Positions 53,220 through 62,702 of a stretch of 64,000 nucleotides of DNA are shown here, piece after piece. This DNA comes from Rhodobacteraceae bacterium D3-12 (lineage in GTDB: Bacteria; Pseudomonadota; Alphaproteobacteria; Rhodobacterales; Rhodobacteraceae). The notes under the pieces were generated by a model. That model worked only from the letters and a program-made list of their open reading frames with translations. It did no database searches and had not been told where the DNA came from. How positions within the stretch are numbered: position 1 is the stretch's first letter; every line of letters starts with the position of its first letter. The position numbers were made by a program, and so were the translations under genes. The stretch spans positions 3,819,001-3,883,000 of the forward strand of contig CP104793.1 in NCBI GenBank assembly GCA_025916135.1, read 5' to 3'.

Positions 53220-55631
53220 GTGCGTGATGTTTTAAAGTCCATAATGATCGGTGCTATTCTGGCCGTGCCCCCCGGCACCGCCATCCCCGAGCCAGCGCCC
53301 GCTCGGCTTGACGTCAACGCCAGCATCCCTGACGAGCTGCCCGTTTTCGAGACCGACACGCCGCTCATGCTCGAAGTGTCGGTTAACGGCAAAAGCACCG
53401 GGCTGGTCGCTGAGTTTCTGGTTCACGCGTCAAACCGCCGCCTCTCGATCACCCGTACCGAAATGAAAGAGATCGGCTTGCGCCCACCTGCCAGCTTGGG
53501 CAGTCAGATATACCTCGATGACATCGAAGGGCTAAGCTTTGACTATTTCGCCACGCGTCAAAGCATTAACATCAACGCGCTGCACGGTCTTATGCAGCCC
53601 GTCGTCAGCTCGGCGTCCTACCGGCCCGGCTTTGAAGAGCCGATCAAATCCTTCGGCGCTGTTCTGAATTATTCGCTCAGCGCGCAATTGGGCAACAACT
53701 CGGGGCGTGGTTTCGGGCTTGAGGCGGCAAGCGCCGCGCTGGATGGCTGGATCTTCTCCCCCATTGGCACGCTCAGCTCGACCGGCTTTGTTCAACACTC
53801 CACCGGCGCCACCGGCCAAACCCGGTTTGTGCGCCAAGAGACTCGGTTTGAATCCCACAACGCCAAACATGCGCTGACCTTTGCGGCGGGCGATGTCATG
53901 TCGTCCTCGCTGCAATGGGGGCGCCCAATCCGTATGGGGGGCGTGCAACTGCGCCGCGATTTCAGCCTGCGTTCCGATCTTGTGACCGAGCAATCGCTGT
54001 CCTTCTCCGGCGCGGCGGCTGTGCCCTCTACGGTCGATGTGTTCATCGAAAATAACCGCGCCTACTCCGGCACGCTCGAATCCGGCCCGTATGAGTTACA
54101 GGACCTGCCCGTCTATACCGGAGCAGGCGACGCCGAAATCGTAGTGCGCGATCAGAACGGCAATGTCACCCGCCGCAAGGTGCGCTTCTTCGCGGCCCAG
54201 AACCTGCTCAAGAAGGGGCTGGCGGATTACTCGCTCGAAGTCGGCCACGCCCGGCAATCCTATGGCAGCAAAAGCAACGATTACGCCAACGATATGATCG
54301 CCTCAGGCAGCTTGCGCTACGGGCTAAGCCGCAAGGTCACGCTCGAACTCCACGCCGAGGCCAAGAATGACCTGTCGATGTATAGCCTTGGCTTTTACAC
54401 CGTGCCTTTTTCGCTGGCTGAAACCGGTCTCACCGTGGGGCAAAGCCACTATAACGGCACACGCGCGGGCTTTGTGCATGCCTCTTTGCGCACCACGGTC
54501 TGGGGCATCGACGTAAACGCCAGCAGCATGCGCTCCGAGCCGGGGTTTGCCGATCTGGCCTATGCCACCGGCATTGATTTTCTCGGCGCAGGCGAAATCG
54601 CGACAAGCGGCTCGCTTCTGGAAACCCCGCGCGCGCTCGACGTGCTTAGCCTTGCCATTCCGGTGGGCGGCGACAATCGCAAGCTCGGGCTGAGCATGGT
54701 CAATTCCAAACGCGCCAACTCCGAGGACCTGATCTATTCCGCCTCATTCGGCCGCCCCTTTGCCAATGGTCGCGGCTCGCTCAGCCTCAATGGCTCCTAC
54801 AATTCCAAGAACCGCGAAAGCCGCGTTTCGCTCAGCATGTCGATGTCGCTGGGCAAGCGCACCTATGTGCGCAGCAACGTCGCCCATGATTACACCGGCG
54901 AGCTGACGGCAAGCACAAGCCTCGCCCGCTCGCTTGGGCAAGACATCGGAGACTATGGCTACAACTTCGAGATCGAAGGCAGCAAGAACAACGCCATCGC
55001 CTCGGCGCGCGGCGATTATCGCAGCCGCTACGCCCGCTTTGGTCTTGAGGCGCGCCAAGGCAAGAATGGTGGCTTCTTGCGGGCCGAAATGGACGGCGCA
55101 CTGGTTGGCACGGGCGGCGCGATTGTTGCCGGCAACACTGTGCGCGACAGCTTTGCCGTGGTCGATGTCGGCGCGGCCGACGTGCCGATCTATTTGCAAA
55201 ACCGCCGCGCTGCGCGCACCAACAAATCGGGCAAGGCGCTGGTGCCCGGCCTTGCCTCACACCGCAAGAACCGCGTCTCGCTTAACCTGCGTGATATTCC
55301 CGCCGACACCACCATCGGCGTCACTGCGATGGAGGTTGTCCCGGCCCGTCGCGCCGGGACACTGGTGGATTTCCAAGGCTCTACTGCGCCCTCGGTCGTT
55401 GTCGTGTTGCGCGATGCGGCTGGCAACCACCTGCCACCGGGCGCGGTGATCTATGCCAACGGCTCGAAATCCGAAACCTATGTCGGCTATGATGGCATCG
55501 CCTATATCGAAGACGTGCAAAAGACCAACACGCTCAAAATCCAAACGGTCAACGGGCCCTGCACCGCGCGCTTCACCCACGCCAAAAGCGTCAGCATGCA
55601 AGACATGATCGACCCGGTGGTGTGCAAATGA
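53220..55631 (+). CDS. Csu-type outer-membrane usher
   Basis: 803 residues from a GTG at 53220. A signal peptide and short N-terminal domain (LMLEVSVNGKSTGLVAEFLVHASNRRLSITRTEMKEIGL) precede the 24-strand barrel, the plug region near VDVFIENNRAYSGTLESGPYELQDLPVYTGAGDAEIVVRD, and C-terminal domains with NRRAARTNKSGKALVPGL and VVLRDAAGNHLPPGAVIY. The usher accepts chaperone-subunit complexes and secretes the fibre. Length is normal for the archaic (sigma) usher class. Stop overlaps the next gene's start. Confidence 0.93.
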   Translation: MRDVLKSIMIGAILAVPPGTAIPEPAPARLDVNASIPDELPVFETDTPLMLEVSVNGKSTGLVAEFLVHASNRRLSITRTEMKEIGLRPPASLGSQIYLDDIEGLSFDYFATRQSININALHGLMQPVVSSASYRPGFEEPIKSFGAVLNYSLSAQLGNNSGRGFGLEAASAALDGWIFSPIGTLSSTGFVQHSTGATGQTRFVRQETRFESHNAKHALTFAAGDVMSSSLQWGRPIRMGGVQLRRDFSLRSDLVTEQSLSFSGAAAVPSTVDVFIENNRAYSGTLESGPYELQDLPVYTGAGDAEIVVRDQNGNVTRRKVRFFAAQNLLKKGLADYSLEVGHARQSYGSKSNDYANDMIASGSLRYGLSRKVTLELHAEAKNDLSMYSLGFYTVPFSLAETGLTVGQSHYNGTRAGFVHASLRTTVWGIDVNASSMRSEPGFADLAYATGIDFLGAGEIATSGSLLETPRALDVLSLAIPVGGDNRKLGLSMVNSKRANSEDLIYSASFGRPFANGRGSLSLNGSYNSKNRESRVSLSMSMSLGKRTYVRSNVAHDYTGELTASTSLARSLGQDIGDYGYNFEIEGSKNNAIASARGDYRSRYARFGLEARQGKNGGFLRAEMDGALVGTGGAIVAGNTVRDSFAVVDVGAADVPIYLQNRRAARTNKSGKALVPGLASHRKNRVSLNLRDIPADTTIGVTAMEVVPARRAGTLVDFQGSTAPSVVVVLRDAAGNHLPPGAVIYANGSKSETYVGYDGIAYIEDVQKTNTLKIQTVNGPCTARFTHAKSVSMQDMIDPVVCK

Positions 55632-56569
55632 TCCGGCGCGGCGGCACATCTCTGCGCTTGGCGTTTCTGGCGCTTGCCTCATGGCTGTTGCTTGCATCGG
55701 CCAGTGCGGCGGCGACCTGTTCCGCCTCGGTCAGCGATATCAATTTCGGCAACGTCAGCGTGCGCGCCGGGGCGGTGAACCAGACCTCCGGCGTGATCAC
55801 CGTCACCTGCACGGGCATCCTCGCCCCCCTGACCGGCGCCTGTATCAGCTTCGGACCCGGCAGCGGCGGCGCGGGCGGAGGCAACTCTCCGCGCTACATG
55901 CGGCGCGGCGACAACGCAGCCCTCGCATACCAACTGCGTCCACTTGGCAATGGCGGCACCTTTGGCACGCTCAACCACATGTTCGTCAAACCGCCTTTGA
56001 CAGGCGGCACCATTTCGGTGCCCTTTTATGCCGACATCACATCGCAATCCGTGGGCGTCGGCACCGGCTCCTACAGCTCGACGTTCTCTGGCACCAATAA
56101 CATCAGCCTCACCTACGGCGTTCTGGCCTGCGGTCTATTGGGGGCAACCGTGCCCGTGCCGCCCTTCACCGTAAGCGCCGAAGTTGTGCCGAGTTGCGAA
56201 ATCGACGTCACCACGCTCAGCTTTGGCTACATCAGCAGTTCGCTCAATTCCCCGATCGACGAAAGCGCCACAGTCAATGTGCGCTGCACTTCGGACACCG
56301 CCTATTCCGTGCGCATGGGCATGGGCACCGGCCCCGGCGTGACCAACCCGGCAATGCGCAAGATGAGTTCGGGCGGCAATACGCTCGCCTACGGCCTTTA
56401 CCGCGACAGCGCCCGCTCGCTGGTCTGGGGCGACACCTCGACAACTGATGTCGACGCCAACGGCCTCGGCAGCAATCAGGCGTTCACCGTCTATGGCCGC
56501 ATCCACGCCGGCCAATCCCCACCACCGGGAAGCTATTCTGATTCAGTTGTGGTGACGGTCAATTACTAA
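55628..56569 (+). CDS. Two-domain spore coat U protein (CsuE-like tip adhesin)
   Basis: 313 residues, ATG overlapping the usher stop (ATGA). Signal peptide ending in ASASAAA, then two SCPU domains in tandem: the first from TCSASVSDINFGNVSVRAGAV to ISLTYGVLACG, the second from SCEIDVTTLSFGYIS to GSYSDSVVVTVNY. Such two-domain subunits sit at the tip of Csu pili and mediate adhesion to hydrophobic surfaces, the first domain being the binding one. It ends the operon, 69 bases before a strong hairpin. Confidence 0.9.
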   Translation: MIRRGGTSLRLAFLALASWLLLASASAAATCSASVSDINFGNVSVRAGAVNQTSGVITVTCTGILAPLTGACISFGPGSGGAGGGNSPRYMRRGDNAALAYQLRPLGNGGTFGTLNHMFVKPPLTGGTISVPFYADITSQSVGVGTGSYSSTFSGTNNISLTYGVLACGLLGATVPVPPFTVSAEVVPSCEIDVTTLSFGYISSSLNSPIDESATVNVRCTSDTAYSVRMGMGTGPGVTNPAMRKMSSGGNTLAYGLYRDSARSLVWGDTSTTDVDANGLGSNQAFTVYGRIHAGQSPPPGSYSDSVVVTVNY

Positions 56570-56638
56570 TCGCACGCACCTTGCGCCCCGCCGCAACCGG
56601 CTGCGCCCGATGCCCCTGCCCCTGTCCCGCAAACAACA

Positions 56639-56658
56639 AAGGCGCCCTTGGGCGCCTT
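56639..56658 (-). terminator. Hairpin terminator between the pilus operon and the tRNA-Pro remnant
   Basis: AAGGCGCCC and GGGCGCCTT form a 9-bp stem. On the minus strand it is followed by TGTTGTTTG, T-rich, and lies 8 bases after the tRNA 3' end, so it is most naturally the old tRNA-Pro terminator. It may also serve the pilus operon on the plus strand. Confidence 0.7.
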
Positions 56659-56665
56659 GTTTCAT

Positions 56666-56711
56666 TGGTCGGAGTGAGAGGATTCGAACCTCCGGCCCCT
56701 GCCTCCCGAAG
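56666..56711 (-). other. 3' half of tRNA-Pro (CGG): attachment-site remnant
   Basis: On the minus strand the sequence reads anticodon loop TTCGGGA (anticodon CGG), stem strand GGCAG, variable loop, T arm GGAGG-TTCGAAT-CCTCT, acceptor strand CACTCCG, discriminator A and CCA (56666-56668). The 5' half is missing: upstream of the loop, the expected CTGCC is replaced by unrelated sequence ending CTCCGATC. This is the displaced core left by a tyrosine-recombinase element inserted in the tRNA; the intact tRNA should lie at the other end of the element. Confidence 0.8.
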
Positions 56712-57156
56712 ATCGGAGCAGGTGGCCAAGTTATTGATTTCTGGTCAATGGAGCGCTGTTTTTCGGCCTGCGCTGCCAAGCAAACCAATCGAACTCAGGT
56801 TAGACGGGTTCGTTGAACCAAAGAGCGCTGTCTACTTTCAGAGCAAACCAAATCCGAAGACTCTTCGAGAGGTGGAGGAAACATGCGGCTCAGGTCAGTT
56901 TCATTGTGCTAAAACACGCCTTGGCTTTACGGGCACAGCCTCTCTTCGCCTCGAGTGCACAGCATAGAAAACAAGTTTAGTAGCGCTACGATGTTCCTAG
57001 GCACATTGCGGAACCTGAAACAAAAATTCCCTTGCACTGCAGGCAAAAGGGGAACTTGAAGCACCGAAGTAGCCTTCTGTGCTCTAAGCTCCCCTTGGGT
57101 CACGTGCTGACCTTGCAAAGCACTTCTAACTCGCTGCGCCCGAGTCCTACCAGGCC
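56712..57156. other. 445-base gap at the island edge
   Basis: No supported gene. Base composition drops in GC relative to the left side. Nothing resembling an integrase or direct repeat of the tRNA end is visible. Confidence 0.45.
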
Positions 57157-58323
57157 TTAGCTTGATACCTCTGCTACCCGAGATAGAACCTCTTCCGTGT
57201 CATCACCCAATGCCGAAGGCGGCGTCGTGGGACAAACCGTTGCGCCATCAACTTTGAAGCCCAGAGTGGGAACTGCATAGCTCCCGCCGAAGGGATCAGT
57301 CATTTGATGCATTAACCCGCGCGCTTGTATTTGTGGTTCCTTCAACACTTCGCCAAGAGTGCGCACTCTCGCAGCAGGCACCGCCTGCTTGTCCAAGCGC
57401 AATTCCCATTCGTCGGCGGTCTCCGTTTTGAGGGTCGCCACCAACTCATCCCGCAACGCCTTACCGTTCTGCGCTCTCGTCGAAGGCTCGGACCAACGCT
57501 CATCTTGCAAGATGTCCTCGCGCCCCAATGCACCGCAAAGGGCCTTGAACTGCCGTTCGTTGTTTGCCGCCAGCATCAAGAGACCTTCTTTGGTTTCAAA
57601 AGCACCCGATGACGGACTCGCGCTGAACGCTTCGTTCCCTGTCGGTTTGTGCTCGATCCCCATCGACAAATTCTGCGTCATCATGGACGCCATCAAAAGA
57701 AGCGAGGAATCCAGCATAGCGACGTCAAGCTGGATTGCTCTTGGATTGCTTCGATGATCGAGCACAGCAGTCAGAACCGCAAACGCCGCATTCAACCCCG
57801 TCACATAGTCGATGTAAGGCGCACCAACTTTGGTCGGCCCCGAATCCTGGGTGCCGGTCGTGGTCATAATTCCACACATACCCTGAATCACATGATCATA
57901 AGCAGGGCGATGTGACATCGGACCGTCCTGACCAAAGGCGGAAATCGAACAGTAGATGATATCGGGCCGCAAAGCCTTCACGTCATCAAACGACAAGCCC
58001 AAACGCGCAGCCGTTCCCGGGCGAAAGTTCTCAACGAAAATATCGGCTTGCGCAATCAGCTTGCGGATCGTTTGCTGCCCCTCCTCGGTCTTCAAATCAA
58101 GCGTAACCGACTTTTTGTTCGCGTTCTGGGTAAGATAGTTCACGCCCATGTTCTGACCGGCATGCTCGGGAAGCGCAGGCCCCGCACGTGCCCAATCGCC
58201 GCGCTCGGGAGGCTCGATCTTGGTCACATCCGCACCCAGAAGAGCAAGCTGATAGGTCGCATAGGGGCCTGCCAGAACCTGGGTCAGGTCAAGCACGCGA
58301 ACGCCTTCAAGTGGCTTAAACAT
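57157..58323 (-). CDS. CaiB/BaiF family CoA-transferase
   Basis: 388 residues from the ATG at 58323 with a GAAGGA site. Class III CoA-transferase: KPLEGVRVLDLTQVLAGPYATYQLALLGADVTKIEPPERGD at the N terminus, FVENFRPGTAARLGL, the catalytic Asp143 in RPAYDHVIQGMCGIM, and the C-terminal AARVRTLGEVLKEPQIQARG. It moves CoA between carboxylic acids. Directly downstream of a tricarboxylate transporter, it probably activates the imported acid. Codon choice looks more AT-rich than in the genes to the left. Confidence 0.93.
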   Translation of the reverse strand: MFKPLEGVRVLDLTQVLAGPYATYQLALLGADVTKIEPPERGDWARAGPALPEHAGQNMGVNYLTQNANKKSVTLDLKTEEGQQTIRKLIAQADIFVENFRPGTAARLGLSFDDVKALRPDIIYCSISAFGQDGPMSHRPAYDHVIQGMCGIMTTTGTQDSGPTKVGAPYIDYVTGLNAAFAVLTAVLDHRSNPRAIQLDVAMLDSSLLLMASMMTQNLSMGIEHKPTGNEAFSASPSSGAFETKEGLLMLAANNERQFKALCGALGREDILQDERWSEPSTRAQNGKALRDELVATLKTETADEWELRLDKQAVPAARVRTLGEVLKEPQIQARGLMHQMTDPFGGSYAVPTLGFKVDGATVCPTTPPSALGDDTEEVLSRVAEVSS

Positions 58324-58343
58324 ACGTTTTGTCCTTCGCGTTC

Positions 58344-59309
58344 TTAGTTGTTTGTTTTGCCAATGGTCTCGGTCATCGCTTTGAACAATTTCCACTGCGC
58401 CTGCATCTCTGCTGATGCATCAGCCGCGTTGCGATACGAGATTGGAAAAGACATGGTTTCCGACATTTTGAGCACATCGGGATCGGTTGTCGCAGCAAAG
58501 AGCGCTTTGGACAGTTTTTCCATGATCTCGGGCGATGTTCCCTTCGGCGCAGCAAGGACAGTCACAACATCCGTTGCGATCGGGATCCCCTGTTCCTTGA
58601 AGGTCGGCACACCGGGGTTGCTTGCATGTCGGTCTGATGTGAGCGCACCGATCAATTTCACTTTATCAGGGAAGCGCACGTGAATGCCGCCGCTCAGGGC
58701 AATATCCGCCTGGCCGCTCATCACCATATTGATCATGCCGCTTCCGCCGACGACTGGCACATAGGACAATTCGATGCCTTCGGTCTTCTCGATGTATTCC
58801 ATCACCATGTTTGCCGCCGGGCCCAGCGTTGCGAATTTAAGACCGGGGTTTTCACGCGCATAGTCGACGAACTCGCGCATTGTGTTGAAAGGGCGATCAA
58901 CCGGCGAAGCCATGCCGTATTGGTAAGCGGTAATCGTGCCTGCATATTCAAAATCATCAGGCGTAAAGTTGAGACTTTTGTTAAGCAGCGGGTTCCATGT
59001 GAACGCATCCGATGGATTGAAAACGAGGGAATAGCCGTCAGGTTTCATCGCCGAAACCTGCTTGACCGACATGCTCGCACCTGCCCCCGGCCGGTTAACG
59101 ACGTTCACGGGCTGCCCCAACTCGCGACTTAGGGTTTTTGCGACAACCCGGCCTACGGTGTCCGTCGCACCGCCAGCTTTATACCCGACATACAAAGTGA
59201 TCGCTCGCGTCGGATAATCCGCCTCTGCAAGTGCCGGACCTGACAGGGTCACAGCACCTGCAATTGAAAGCAAAAACGAAGTTACAGCGGTTCTCAGCTT
59301 GGTCTTCAT
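58344..59309 (-). CDS. Tripartite tricarboxylate transporter substrate-binding protein (TctC/Bug)
   Basis: 321 residues from the ATG at 59309, which has AGAGAAAGGA and overlaps the TctA stop (ATGA). A signal peptide ending near GPALA/EA is followed by YPTRAITLYVGYKAGGATDTVGRVVAKTLSRELGQPVNVVNRPGAG, the Bug-family opening, and FATLGPAANMVMEYIEK in the hinge. It captures a carboxylate in the periplasm and passes it to the TctAB membrane part. Ligand not predictable. Confidence 0.93.
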   Translation of the reverse strand: MKTKLRTAVTSFLLSIAGAVTLSGPALAEADYPTRAITLYVGYKAGGATDTVGRVVAKTLSRELGQPVNVVNRPGAGASMSVKQVSAMKPDGYSLVFNPSDAFTWNPLLNKSLNFTPDDFEYAGTITAYQYGMASPVDRPFNTMREFVDYARENPGLKFATLGPAANMVMEYIEKTEGIELSYVPVVGGSGMINMVMSGQADIALSGGIHVRFPDKVKLIGALTSDRHASNPGVPTFKEQGIPIATDVVTVLAAPKGTSPEIMEKLSKALFAATTDPDVLKMSETMSFPISYRNAADASAEMQAQWKLFKAMTETIGKTNN

Positions 59310-60817
59310 GATGGAGTTCCTTTCTCTCTGCGTTGTTTTTTCTGAAAGGCTGCAAAACGCCAAACAGCGAGAAGCGTGAGCAGCAAAAAGACGATTGCGA
59401 TGGGATGTTCGACCAACGCGCGAGGATCGCCATTGGTGAGCGCGATGGATTGGCGTAGCGCCAGCTCGAAAGCTGGACCAACCACAAAGCCAATCAAAAA
59501 TGTCACAAAGGAATAATCGTATTTCTTCGCAAAAAACCCGATTACGCCGAAGATAATCATGATAGAAACATCAAAGATGCCGCCACCCTCTAGGTAGGCA
59601 CCAAGTGCGCAGAAATAGACCACAGTGGGCGCGATGAATTTCATGGGTAGCGTGACCACCCACGAAAAAAACCGCTGCCCGACCGAGCCAATCGTCAAAA
59701 GCGCAAAGCTGGCCAAAATCATGGCGGCATAGATGCCGTAGACCAGTTCGGGCTGACGCACGAACATCATCGGGCCAGGGGTCACACCGTGAATGACAAA
59801 GGCACCGATCAGCACTGCAGCGATCACGCTCCCCGGTATTCCAAGCGCAAACAAAGGCACAAAGCTGGCTGGAACAACCGCGTTATCTGCGCTTTCCGAT
59901 GCGGCGACCCCTTCGATTGCGCCTTGCCCGAATTTCTCCGGAGTTTTTGATGCTCTCTTGGCCGCGCCATAGGATAGAAACGAGGCGATGCTCGCCCCCA
60001 ATCCGGGCAATATGCCAATGCCAATCCCGATAACGGTTCCGCGGGCAATCGAAGGTCCCGACCGGCGCCAATCATCCTTGGTGACACGCTTGTCGTCGGC
60101 GGTTTTTGCCACAGGAACAGCCGCGTGGTTTTTCCGCCGGCCATAGCTCTGAGCGATTTGCGCGACCATTTCCGACGTTGCAAGCATGCCGATGGCAACA
60201 GGCACGATAGCGAGGCCGTCATAGAGTTCGAGGAAACCATAGGTAAAGCGCTCGATCGCAGTTTCAGGTTCGGCACCTACTGTCGCCACGAGCAAACCAA
60301 ACATGCCAGCAATCAATCCGCGCTCGAGCGATCCCCCGGCAAGGCCGGCAATAAAGGTCAGAGAGAAGAGCAGGATTGCCGCCATTTCGATCGGACTGAT
60401 AAGAAGCGCAAAACTGGCCAAAGGAGGCGCTAGAAGAATAAGTGCCACGGTCGACACCAAATCCCCTATCACCGACGCGTAAAGGCCCATTTTCAGAGCT
60501 TTTTGTGACTTGCCTTGTTGAGACAGCGGGAACCCGTCCAGCGCCGTAGGCGCCGAAGACGCTTCACCTGGGACATTCAGCAATATGGCGGAAACAGCAC
60601 TTCCAGCGGTGCTACCTTTTGCAATCCCCACAAGGAACGAAATCGCGATAATTGGAGTCATATAGAAGGTCAGCGGGATCGACACCGCCACCGTCACCCC
60701 TTTTCCCATGCCCGGTATGGCGCCGACCACGTAGCCCACAAAAACACCCACAAAAACCCAGCAGATGGTCATCGGGTCGAGAACTGCTGCGAACCCGGTT
60801 GTTATCCCTTCCATCAT
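59306..60817 (-). CDS. Tripartite tricarboxylate transporter large permease (TctA)
   Basis: 503 residues from the ATG at 60817, overlapping the TctB stop; an ATG one codon later is an alternative. About twelve membrane helices. The family motifs GYVVGAIPGMGKGVTVAVSIPLTFYM, LNVPGEASSAPTALDGFPL and GIGIGILPGLGASIASFLSYGAAKR are present. It uses an ion gradient to import the carboxylate bound by TctC. Confidence 0.95.
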   Translation of the reverse strand: MMEGITTGFAAVLDPMTICWVFVGVFVGYVVGAIPGMGKGVTVAVSIPLTFYMTPIIAISFLVGIAKGSTAGSAVSAILLNVPGEASSAPTALDGFPLSQQGKSQKALKMGLYASVIGDLVSTVALILLAPPLASFALLISPIEMAAILLFSLTFIAGLAGGSLERGLIAGMFGLLVATVGAEPETAIERFTYGFLELYDGLAIVPVAIGMLATSEMVAQIAQSYGRRKNHAAVPVAKTADDKRVTKDDWRRSGPSIARGTVIGIGIGILPGLGASIASFLSYGAAKRASKTPEKFGQGAIEGVAASESADNAVVPASFVPLFALGIPGSVIAAVLIGAFVIHGVTPGPMMFVRQPELVYGIYAAMILASFALLTIGSVGQRFFSWVVTLPMKFIAPTVVYFCALGAYLEGGGIFDVSIMIIFGVIGFFAKKYDYSFVTFLIGFVVGPAFELALRQSIALTNGDPRALVEHPIAIVFLLLTLLAVWRFAAFQKKQRREKGTPS

Positions 60818-61248
60818 GCTATTCCCGATCCGAGAACATGGTAGAGAAGCCAATAGGTCAACGCCATCAGCACACCGGGAAGCAGGATCAGTGAAAGCAG
60901 ACGGCGCTCACCCAGATCCAACATCAGGGCGCAGACAGCAAACCCACCCGCGGCGAGCGGATGCACATAAAGAAACAAGAGCGCGCCACCTATCAAAACG
61001 CCGGTGACAACCAGCAGCGCTCGCACTTCCGCTAATCGTAAAGCGCTCTCGTTTTCTGGAGCGCGCCACTGTCGAAAGCTTTCAACGCCGCTAAGGACGC
61101 ACATGCCTCCTGCCGCGAGGTAGGGCATCAATCGTGCTGAAACGGCATAGCCGTCGGTAGGCGCAATCTCGGCTGGAATGATGAAAACCAGCAAAAGAAT
61201 GCTAAACAAAAACAGCAGAAATGCTGCGATGAAACGTCCTGGCGGCAT
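60814..61248 (-). CDS. Tripartite tricarboxylate transporter small membrane protein (TctB)
   Basis: 144 residues from the ATG at 61248, with GGGGAGGGG immediately upstream. Four membrane helices, with PPGRFIAAFLLFLFSILLLVFIIPAEI at the N terminus. First gene of the operon tctB-tctA-tctC-CoA-transferase, read from the promoter shared with the divergent lysR-type gene. Confidence 0.88.
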   Translation of the reverse strand: MPPGRFIAAFLLFLFSILLLVFIIPAEIAPTDGYAVSARLMPYLAAGGMCVLSGVESFRQWRAPENESALRLAEVRALLVVTGVLIGGALLFLYVHPLAAGGFAVCALMLDLGERRLLSLILLPGVLMALTYWLLYHVLGSGIA

Positions 61249-61274
61249 GAGCCCCTCCCCTATCGGTGTTTTGC

Positions 61275-61300
61275 ACACGTCAGCAAATTCGGAGACGTGT
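61275..61300. promoter_or_regulatory. Candidate LysR operator (inverted repeat)
   Basis: ACACGTC at 61275-61281 is mirrored by GACGTGT at 61294-61300, 12 bases apart, in the 141-base divergent gap between tctB and the lysR-type gene. Further TTGC-A/G-AAA direct repeats lie just to its right. Confidence 0.45.
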
Positions 61301-61389
61301 CCTCGTTGCAAAAGACCTACTTGCGAAACATATCGAAGTGCAGTCAGAAGAAAATTTGATTTTTCTTTGGCACGTGATAGATTTTCATT

Positions 61390-62396
61390 ATGTCGCCAAC
61401 CAGCCCTCAGTTTGAAAGATTACGCATTGGTCACCTACGCTTGCTCAGCTTGATCGAAGAACTCGGACCTTGCGAAAGGTCTCGGAACGCTTGAACCTAA
61501 CGCAACCAGCCCTAAGCAATATGTTGAAGCAATTAGAAGATGCCTTCGGTGTGCGTCTTGTTAAACGCTCTCACTCGGGTGTTGCGCTCAACAAGCATGG
61601 TCGAGTGGCGCAGGAAGTGCTGCACGTTCATTTGGCATCGCTTGATCAGTTGAGCCACAGCCTTCGAAACCAAGAAGTGCCCCCTCTGCGCATCGGCGTA
61701 AACTTGGTGGTTGGCATAGACCTGTTGCCTCTTATTTGCGTCGAATTGAATTTATACGAGCCCGAAAATCCTATGCGCCTCATCGCATCCGAAGGTGCAG
61801 AACCCGCAATGATTGATGCGTTATTGGCCGGAAAAATTGATTGCTACATCGGTCGTTTGGATTGGGGCACGGTGCCCGTTGATGTCCGCGCCCGGCTTCG
61901 CAGCGAACCAATTGTCAAAGTTGGCGGCGCAGTCATCTGCTCGGTTGGCCACCCGCTTCTGGAACAGTCCCGGGTAGAACCGCACCAACTGATCCAACAC
62001 CCTTGGGCACTCCCCGATCCGGCAAGTTTTCTAAACGCAACACTGGAAACCGCTTTTCGCCTCAACGGGTTGCTCCCTCCCAAACCGGTCGTGACTTCCA
62101 ACTATCACATTGCATTCAATCAGTTTCGACATGCAAAGCTCTTAAGTGTTGTCCCCGAACCATCTATCGACATGCCGGAACGCTTGGGTTTCATTCAACA
62201 TCTAAAGGTAGAGGGGTTTGAACTCGGCTACGATAACATGGAGTTTATTGTGCTTGAGGACCAACAGGGCTTGCCGGCCATAGAAACCATGCGCGCCGCC
62301 GCCAAAGCAGCCGTTCGGCAACTTCAAGGTGTTAAAGGTTATCAGCAACCAAACTCAGCGCCAAATATTTCGCCGGCTGCATCGCCTACTAGCTGA
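61390..62396 (+). pseudogene. LysR-type regulator, frame broken in the DNA-binding domain
   Basis: The ATG at 61390 starts a normal LysR N terminus (MSPTSPQFERLRIGHLRLL, then SLIEELG), but the frame derails at about 61467 and meets a stop at 61491. The second frame continues immediately with RKVSERLNLTQPALSNMLKQLEDAFGVRLVKRS and the full effector-binding domain to 62396. One added base after GGA would give LGTLRKVSERLN and a complete 335-residue protein. It lies divergent to the tct operon, the typical place for its regulator. It may be a true mutation or a base-call error. Confidence 0.85.
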
Positions 62397-62702
62397 ACGC
62401 AAGATGCCATCATTGCAAGCTTAGGAAACCAGTGCGTCAAGGCGGTCCACTAGCATCATTTTTGCTATTGAAGACATCAAGATTAATCAAATTTGACCAC
62501 GTCGGAATTATTGAACTCAATCCCGGCAAATTCGCTACTTTACTTCGCTCAAACAAGCGAAAAATCAAGTGATTCATAGGAGCCATGCACGCTCTATTCC
62601 TCCTGCCCTCTGCTGCAATCTTCCCGCCGCACGTTCCCAAACTAGAAATCGCTATAACAATAGAAAGCAGCATTTGCTGCGCAATTTCAAAGAGAGTAGA
62701 AA
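62397..62702. other. 306-base AT-rich gap
   Basis: No supported gene; short frames on both strands lack family-like sequence. The last 30 bases hold a GAGAG ribosome site for the HTH gene at 62703. Confidence 0.45.
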
